A model generated the notes under the pieces. It was not told the origin of the DNA. It saw only the letters and a list, made by a program, of their open reading frames with translations, and ran no database searches. Positions 57,973 through 64,000 of a stretch of DNA of 64,000 bases are shown one piece after another (position 1 is the stretch's first letter; every line of letters starts with the position of its first letter). The stretch is from assembly GCA_964017125.1 (NCBI GenBank), contig OZ024912.1, positions 57,829,123-57,893,122 of the forward strand, given 5' to 3'. Made by a program: the position numbers and the translations under genes. The stretch comes from Flabesymbios commensalis. Taxonomy: Eukaryota; Annelida; Polychaeta; Terebellida; Flabelligeridae.

Positions 57973-58222
57973 TTAACCCTTTAAGCCCTTACGATGCATT
58001 AAATCATCATTTTACATCCCTGAAATCAGACTTAATTTTCCTACAACCAAGGGTTATAGAACGAAATTTCCATGAATCTGTCGTACCAATACATGGCAAT
58101 TTTCTTTATTTTTCAACCACATCAAGTCATCTTCACCCACTACAAGTCGAGAATTGCGACAGCAATTCGCGGCTTGTAGTGGATGAAGATGACAATGGTG
58201 AATTCAGGCTTAAAAGGGTTAA
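57973..58222 (-). mobile_element. TTAA MITE family C
   Basis: TTAACCCTTTAAGCCCTTAC to AGGCTTAAAAGGGTTAA. Hairpin CACTACAAGTCGAGAATTGC and the complement. A complete copy. Confidence 0.85.
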
Positions 58223-58561
58223 ATCTGCATTTAAAACCTGCACATAACGCCAAGTTCACGTTTGTAAAATGAATCAGTCTGTATTTAAACTGGGCTACCG
58301 ACCCAATATACTGACGGTGACTTTCAAATATATAATACTTCATACGTCTATATATATAATAGCCGGTGACTCATCTCTTAAATTCAGGACATACTTTAGT
58401 TACAATGGCTATATGCTTTATTTGGAAACTGACCAATTTGGGATGTACACGTATGCACGACCTCCATAGTACAATAGATACGTCACCCCTGGATTGAACA
58501 ACAGTATTGCATCAGCCGGGGCACACCGTAACCACAACAAGTTGAGAGAGAAGAACAGTTA

Positions 58562-58635
58562 CCCACTGAGCACACGACGTTGTTAGGACGTTGATACAAC
58601 GTCATTGGCGTTAATTTAACGTCGCATCAGTGGGT
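58562..58635. repeat. Short palindrome CCCACTGAGCACACGAC
   Basis: CCCACTGAGCACACGACGTT to TTAACGTCGCATCAGTGGG. Similar in design to 38113-38175. Confidence 0.6.
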
Positions 58636-58699
58636 AAATATCATGTACATGTATTATTGATATAATAGATAAAACGTTCTGTGTGTGAACCCAACATAC

Positions 58700-58757
58700 C
58701 AGGCATACCAGTCTGCCCAACTTGCTTCGCCGCAGACCCGGCCACACTGACCGCCAT
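58700..58757 (-). CDS. Candidate first coding exon (AAAATGGCGG start)
   Basis: ATG in an AAAATGGCGG context, encoding MAVSVAGSAAKQVGQTGMPG and ending at a CCTG|GTATGT donor in phase 1. Third positions are GC-rich. All recognised CREBRF introns are phase 1. An alternative acceptor at 44531 (AAAAAGCAG|GAGC) would join this exon in frame to the CREBRF open frame upstream of ATG 44508. That join is an inference; it could begin a different gene. Confidence 0.35.
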
Positions 58758-58911
58758 TTTATGTACACAGCAAGCTGTGTAAAAATGACACTTGGCCCGC
58801 ACACCGAAAAACCCGAGTGTCATGAAACCGGGCCTTTTCACCTGGCGAAATATGGTGATCGTATTAGAATTAATATATTTAAAGGGGTCTACGTGTCAGA
58901 TGTCATCAGGA

Positions 58912-59014
58912 AAAACCCAACATACATAAGACCTACTATTGGTTCACTGTTGGATCAGCTTCTGCAACGTTGGCCCAACATACAACCAAAATAGGATCAA
59001 CATTGCTTGTTAGC
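58912..59014. repeat. G-family palindrome, decayed arms
   Basis: AACCCAACATACATAAGACC to GGATCAACATTGCTTGTTAG, centre CAGCTTCTGCAACGTTGGCC. Confidence 0.55.
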
Positions 59015-59224
59015 TCAGACTACAGCACATTTAATCCATGTATATGATTATCATGATTATACAGATGTAGGCCTATGCCATGTATGCAATTTTAGTGCTG
59101 CAGATGTAAATGCAATAATTTAACATTTTATAAATATTCTTGTGATTTTTTCATTATTTGGAGCGTTTAACTTCCACTGAGAGCATTGAGAACAAATAGC
59201 AACCATGAACAATAATCTGCAGCC

Positions 59225-59457
59225 CGGCAGCCGTAACAGCCAAATTATTCAATTTGAATTTTCACCCACTTGAAGTTGCGCGATCCACAACTTCAAGTGA
59301 GTGAAAATTATACCGATTTCTCAAAATGGAGGTGAACACTTTTCAAATCTTGCTGATTTATGTCACGTTTTATCTTTAACATGTTCAAAAGGTGGTACTT
59401 GATGTGCTAATTAAAATATGAAAAGCCGAGTATATACGGGACCGGCGGTTAAAGGAG
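59225..59457 (+). mobile_element. MITE family B
   Basis: AGCCGTAACAGCCAAATTAT to GGACCGGCGGTTAAAGG. The hairpin has lost its loop side (GAAGTTGCGCGATCCACAAC). Confidence 0.7.
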
Positions 59458-60245
59458 GTTACAACTGGGTCAAAGATGAGGTGTCAACATCATAATATTA
59501 TATGTTCTATAATGAGCTGACGAATGTGGAGGCCTATTCCTAGCCCCAAGTGGCTGAACCAGGTTTCAGTCACAGATTGACCCCATACAAAATCGTCGGA
59601 CATTTCTTTGGACGGTCATATCTAGGCTTCGAATAGTCAGATATAAAATATTTTTTCTCTACAATCAATCGGTAACATTTCAGCTACGAGATCGCATGCT
59701 CAGCTCATTTCCCGCTTAGTCAAAATTGGTTATGAACCTTGGTGTCGAGATCGCTCACAGTCACCGCCATTTTGTAAAAACAAAGATTTTTTCGGGTAAA
59801 ACGAATACAGCAATCCGTCACCGCTATCATATTCCAATCCTTCATGTGTGACAGTAATGATATTTAACCAGGTGAGGAAAATGCGGACGTGGACACAACT
59901 TTATATCAACATCTCCCCAGCATTGTACACCACACCTCGTTTTCCCCAGAAGTACATTTGACACGCCATGTGCAATCTGTCGCTGGTTGCTTTCCATTGT
60001 CTACCTTTACTTCCTCCTAACCATCCCAATTATGGTTCCCCCAGAATGAAAAGCGGTATCTGCCGCTCTATAAACTGGCAGATACCTTTAATTCTACACC
60101 ACGGTATCTGCTTTGTCGTGACCGCCCTGTAGATTTAATCTCTGCTGAGGTCAGGACCTCCTGACTTCGTGACTGAGGCAGCGAGACATGCAGTTATCAT
60201 CAAGTCATCAGCAGACTCTGCCATAATCATCATACACCTTCTTTA

Positions 60246-60625
60246 TTAAAGCGACTGGCCCACGCTAAAATCATAAAAAAATCGGTGATTTTATTTTGGC
60301 TTCTTAATATGACCATATGATGTAAACATGTCTATAGACTAGAACTGCAAAAGTTTTTTAATTTTTGTGCTGCGCATTCACCAGCTAGACTAGATATAGA
60401 GACGAAATTCCCGTATTTCTATTTTTTGACATGGTTGTCAATAATTCGAAATCAGAAATTCCGTCTCTATATCTAGCCTAACTGGTGAATGCGCAGCACA
60501 AAAATTAAAAAAACTTTTGCAGTTCTAGTCTATGGACATGTTTACATCATAATTATGGTCATATTAAGAAGCCGAAATAAAATCACCGATTTTTTGATGA
60601 TTTTAGCGTGGGCCAGTCCCTTTAA
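60246..60625. mobile_element. 380-bp foldback element bounded by TTAA
   Basis: Starts TTAAAGCGACTGGCCCACGC and ends GCGTGGGCCAGTCCCTTTAA. Arms of roughly 160 bp are nearly perfect inverted repeats around a spacer of about 55 bp (TTTTTTGACATGGTTGTCAA). No coding capacity. Its right TTAA is the left TTAA of a P1 copy. Confidence 0.9.
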
Positions 60626-60792
60626 CCCTTACAACCCGGAATTTTTTGTGTAAGCCGGTCCATGCGAACCAATCATCATAAATGTTTTAGTTAGTTCTTT
60701 ACGCTCCATTTGAATACCTGTGTGGTGGGTCTCCGGCCATTATAAATATTTTACACTTTTAGCACTAAAGACGGTCCCCGCAATGAAAGGGT
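60622..60792 (-). mobile_element. Internally deleted P1 MITE
   Basis: TTAACCCTTACAACCCGGAA to CCGCAATGAAAGGGTA; most of the hairpin is missing. Confidence 0.65.
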
Positions 60793-60910
60793 ACATACTG
60801 GGACAGTTCATCACATTTTAATTCACAACCAGCCACTTAAAAATAGCTACCGTAATTCCCGTCTCACAACAAATTGAAATTTATTTCAAATACACTAATA
60901 ATATTGAGTG

Positions 60911-61047
60911 ATTCTGTGAAACGCAGTGACGTCACCGGAATCCCTTTTGAATGACTACTCGGTTACATAAGTCCCCCTCCCCCATACGTCATTGTATTAG
61001 ATTACTAGGTGAAAATATTGCAGGCTATTAAGTTTAACAGAATAGTA
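60911..61047. mobile_element. TTCTGTGAAAC-family element
   Basis: GATTCTGTGAAACGCAGTGA to TTAAGTTTAACAGAATA. The interior CCCCCTCCCCCATACGTCATT matches the copy in the hAT-like element. Confidence 0.65.
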
Positions 61048-61084
61048 CGTACAAAACGACAAGGCCTAGCCATGTCACCCATTC

Positions 61085-61275
61085 CAGCAAACACGGCACG
61101 TTGAGTCTCTGTTGGTTTAATGTTGGGCCAGCCGGGTATAGTCACAGTGACTCACAGGCAGCAGGCAGCAGGCGCACGAGGCGATTCCGGCCGAGGATTC
61201 GGGATCAGCTGACAGTGAATCCTCAGTCAACGATCCAGACACGGTGGCCCAACATTGTCCCGGTGTCTAGCATTC
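61085..61275. repeat. G-family palindrome split by an insert
   Basis: CCAGCAAACACGGCACGTTG to GGTGTCTAGCATTCCCG. About 100 bp of GC-rich sequence (CAGGCAGCAGGCAGCAGG) lies where the palindrome centre should be. Confidence 0.5.
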
Positions 61276-61593
61276 CCGCCATGGAGTACAAGATCACGCC
61301 CAACGCTGACTAAATGCTGTGGCAATTCTGTGACGTTGTGCGAGCATTCAACCAGAGTTGGGACTGCGTTGTGAGATCCAGTCATTCTTACGTGACCAGG
61401 CACGCCCCACTTGTACTTGACTTGATATTGTCATGATGATTAGCCGCGATATGTTTTAGTCCCTCGATGAAAATGGGCAAACAAACAGACGGTGTCAAAA
61501 TGTAGTGCACGTGTGTGGGGCAATCATAGTAACAAGCGGAACACGTGTTCTAACTTTATTATTATGACATGCGCTGCTAAGCACGTGCAATCA

Positions 61594-61832
61594 ATAACCC
61601 TTTGCCTGCTAATCTCGATAATAGTCGTTTTAAATTAGCCTATTAAATCACTGTTCAGTTGTTATTGGGAGTGAAATGACCGTTTAAACATAAAGATTTG
61701 TAAATGTTTGGTCTCAAATTAAACAAGTATGAGTAATTTTCAACCACTTGGTGTTGTGGGTCGCCGTAGCGATCCACAACCCAAAGTGGTTGAAAATTTA
61801 AATAAATTAATCTAGCAGGATAAAGGTTTTAA
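61594..61832 (+). mobile_element. MITE family F
   Basis: ATAACCCTTTGCCTGCTAAT to CTAGCAGGATAAAGG. Hairpin GTTGTGGGTCGCCGTAGCGA with the other arm ATCCACAACCCAAAG. Confidence 0.7.
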
Positions 61833-62344
61833 TAATGGTCCCAGAAACAGTCAGCTACCAGCAAAACATCCCTGTAGTTATCAGGTCATGTAATGTATCA
61901 GATAATTTTGCACTGAGAGTAAACAATTTGTCGCTATCCGATTTATGTCGATTTGTTTGATTTGATTTAATAAATACATTTTATTTTGAATGAATGGAAA
62001 CATCATTAATTATGTTGATATGCTTCTGTTGCTGTTACTAGCATTTATCTTATATTGCGCCTAAACTCAATTGCTCCATATATAATAAGCGTATGGTCAC
62101 TAGAAGCTGCAGGCTCAGTTCAGCTGAGATCCAGAGGGGGGGGGGGGGGTCCTAAGCCTCTTTCCAAAAACTGAATTTTCCCCAAATCGCTCCAAAATCA
62201 TTAAATGACCCTAATTCATCCCCCCATGTATTAAGTCAAGAGACTGAAAAGGCATTATATATTTGAAGTCTATAAAGTAATAGAACAATAAACGTATTGT
62301 GGAAGGCCGTCTTCCGTCGTCGCCGTCGTTGGCGGCGGTGCACG

Positions 62345-62830
62345 AAGGGGACGAACAAATTGCAAAAAAAGATGGTCTTGTGCCTAGTTATCTGTATAAC
62401 ACTTTTATGCAAATATCTAGAATACACAGCCACTCCACCAGGAAGGCAAATCAAACACACTCGTTCACAAGACGACCTAAATTAAGTAAATTCAAACGTT
62501 ATTTTACATACAGAGGAGTCACCTTATGGAACGAGCTGCCTGAACACATCAGAAACACTGAAAGCCTAAATTATTTTAAGACCAAACTTACAACCTTCAT
62601 TCGACCTGACAATGTTTAATTTATCTCGTTTGGACACAAAATTAAAAACCTATAACTTTTTTATTTCCTGATAAAGATTCCTAAACCCTCTGACGTGTGC
62701 TAAGATGTGTCTGTTGTTTCATGTGACTTTTTAATATATCCGTAATCGGCATGTACATCCGTCACCATCATCATGTACTGTATATGTGTCATTATTTCAT
62801 GGAAATAAAAAAAATGTGGAAAAAAAAGCC
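62345..62830 (+). mobile_element. 5'-truncated LINE, 3' end
   Basis: An open frame to TAA at 62619 carries YFTYRGVTLWNELPEHIR and SLNYFKTKLTTFI, the ending typical of non-LTR retrotransposon ORF2 proteins (the 'WN.LP..IR' and 'FK..L' signature of CR1/L2/Jockey-type lineages). About 200 nt of 3' UTR follow, ending in an A-rich tail (GGAAATAAAAAAAATGTGG). The reverse transcriptase core is absent. The frame is open further upstream to 62299, but that part (GTCGCCGTCGTTGGCGGCGG) is low-complexity and may be flank. Confidence 0.8.
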
Positions 62831-63118
62831 CAGCATAAATTAGCTTCAATCACATAGAAATGCCGCCCGTGCGAAATCAGATCATGAACTGTGTATTTTG
62901 TGGTCTGACCGATTTATTAATATAGATGCAATGCGATCGTGTTCGGGATATCCTGGTTTAAAATGTCGTGAACAGGATATGTGGTAAAGACAAATTCGCA
63001 CTGTGGTTTAATGCTGGGACAACTTCTCTGGCGTTGGCCCAAACATTGAACCATGGTGTATGGTTTATGGGTATTGTCACAACTTGTGAGGTTATTACAT
63101 TCCACATTCTGTGGAAAA

Positions 63119-63226
63119 CCAGAAAACACGACACATTAAACCAATGTTGGTTTAATGTTGGTCCACCGTCTACGACGCTAGCTCAACATTAAAACAGCAT
63201 TGGTTCAAGGTCTCGTGTTTGCTGGG
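63119..63226. repeat. G-family palindrome
   Basis: CCAGAAAACACGACACATTA to GGTCTCGTGTTTGCTGGG, centre GGTCCACCGTCTACGACGC. Confidence 0.8.
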
Positions 63227-63255
63227 ATGGACTCAGGATGCTCGGTGTTTTACTA

Positions 63256-63363
63256 CCCGGAAAACACGAGACATCGACCCAATGTTGGAACAATGCTGGG
63301 CCAGCGTCGTAGACGATGGCCCAGCATCGGTCCCACACTGGGTCGATGTCTTGTGTTTGCTGG
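63256..63363. repeat. G-family palindrome, nearly perfect
   Basis: CCCGGAAAACACGAGACATC to GATGTCTTGTGTTTGCTGG, centre GGGCCAGCGTCGTAGACGAT. It lies 30 bp from the previous copy. Confidence 0.85.
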
Positions 63364-63767
63364 TTTTGAGGCGCGCTATGTGAAACTACACCACAATTAT
63401 TATTACACAATTAAAGCGGTTTTCAAACGGCCAATAAAATATTATATCCGCGGCAAGCCACAGCAGCATGCATCTCTCCTGAATTTGGACCAAAAAAATT
63501 GTATAGTTAAGTGAAAAGTAAAGTGAAGTACGGCACTTCCCGCAATATGGGAGGACATCCAAAATTACATATGTTTTACCTTAGAGTTCTACCTCTGTTG
63601 TCTATAGTCTTACTATTTATGCCTTGCTAATTTCTTGGTGCGTTATTATGCATCCATCCAAAATTCGCGCCCAGCACCCCCTGCAGGTTTCCAAACAGAA
63701 TGTACCATCCAGAATGTTCCCGGGCCCATATACACGTATAACGGAAAATGGCAGGCTTATATGAGAG

Positions 63768-64000
63768 TGAGTGAGTGAGTGAGTGAGTGAGTGAGTGAGT
63801 GAGTGAGTGAGTGAGTGAGTGAGTGAGTGAGTGAGTGAGTGAGTGAGTGAGTGAGTGAGTGAGTGAGTGAGTGAGTGAGTGAGTGAGTGAGTGAGTGAGA
63901 GAGTGAGTGAGTGAGTGAGTGAGTGAGTGAGTGAGTGAGTGAGTGAGTGAGTGAGTGAGTGAGTGAGTGAGTGAGTGAGTGAGTGAGTGAGTGAGTGAGT
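63768..64000. repeat. (GTGA)n microsatellite
   Basis: About 58 copies of GTGA with a single interruption (GAGAGAGT near 63898). It runs off the right edge, so full length is unknown. Confidence 0.97.

Overview
This window is metazoan nuclear DNA: AT-rich, spliced genes with GT-AG introns, and very dense short transposable elements. The two genes I can assemble point to an invertebrate, probably marine. One encodes a clear CREBRF-family bZIP protein; the other is a cysteine-rich receptor-like membrane protein built from GCC2/GCC3 (ephrin-receptor-like) repeats. I cannot name the species or phylum.

Layout. 1-1620 is a 29-bp minisatellite. 1621-5870 is mostly TTAA-flanked MITEs. 5875-18563 (+) is a 14-exon gene for a 529-residue type I membrane protein; every splice phase agrees, and five of its exons are exactly 89 nt. 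18564-41080 has no gene I recognise. It holds MITEs, a 3.1-kb hAT-like non-autonomous element with a perfect 8-bp target duplication and other elements nested in it, tRNA-derived SINE pieces and hairpin repeats. 41081-44508 (-) is a five-exon CREBRF gene (602 codons counted from the favoured ATG) with every intron in phase 1. 44542-64000 is upstream of CREBRF. It contains a four-fold CACGTG cluster, two candidate coding exons on the same strand, a very high density of ~105-bp palindromes, dimeric tRNA SINEs, the 3' end of a LINE, and a (GTGA)n array running off the window.

The most unusual content is the repeat landscape. At least six TTAA-bounded MITE families (called P1, B, C, D, E and F here) insert into each other's TTAA sites, share single TTAA tetranucleotides in chains, and carry internal hairpins. 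B, E and F share one hairpin cassette that keeps the same asymmetric mismatch. A separate family of ~100-110 bp near-perfect palindromes (G, with the related G2) occurs more than 30 times. Several of these hairpin elements sit within 5-26 nt of splice donors in both genes. The 8-mer TAGGCCTA is also strongly over-represented, outside any repeat family I can define.

The gene models were made by eye from splice signals, reading phase and family knowledge. No alignment or database search was run.
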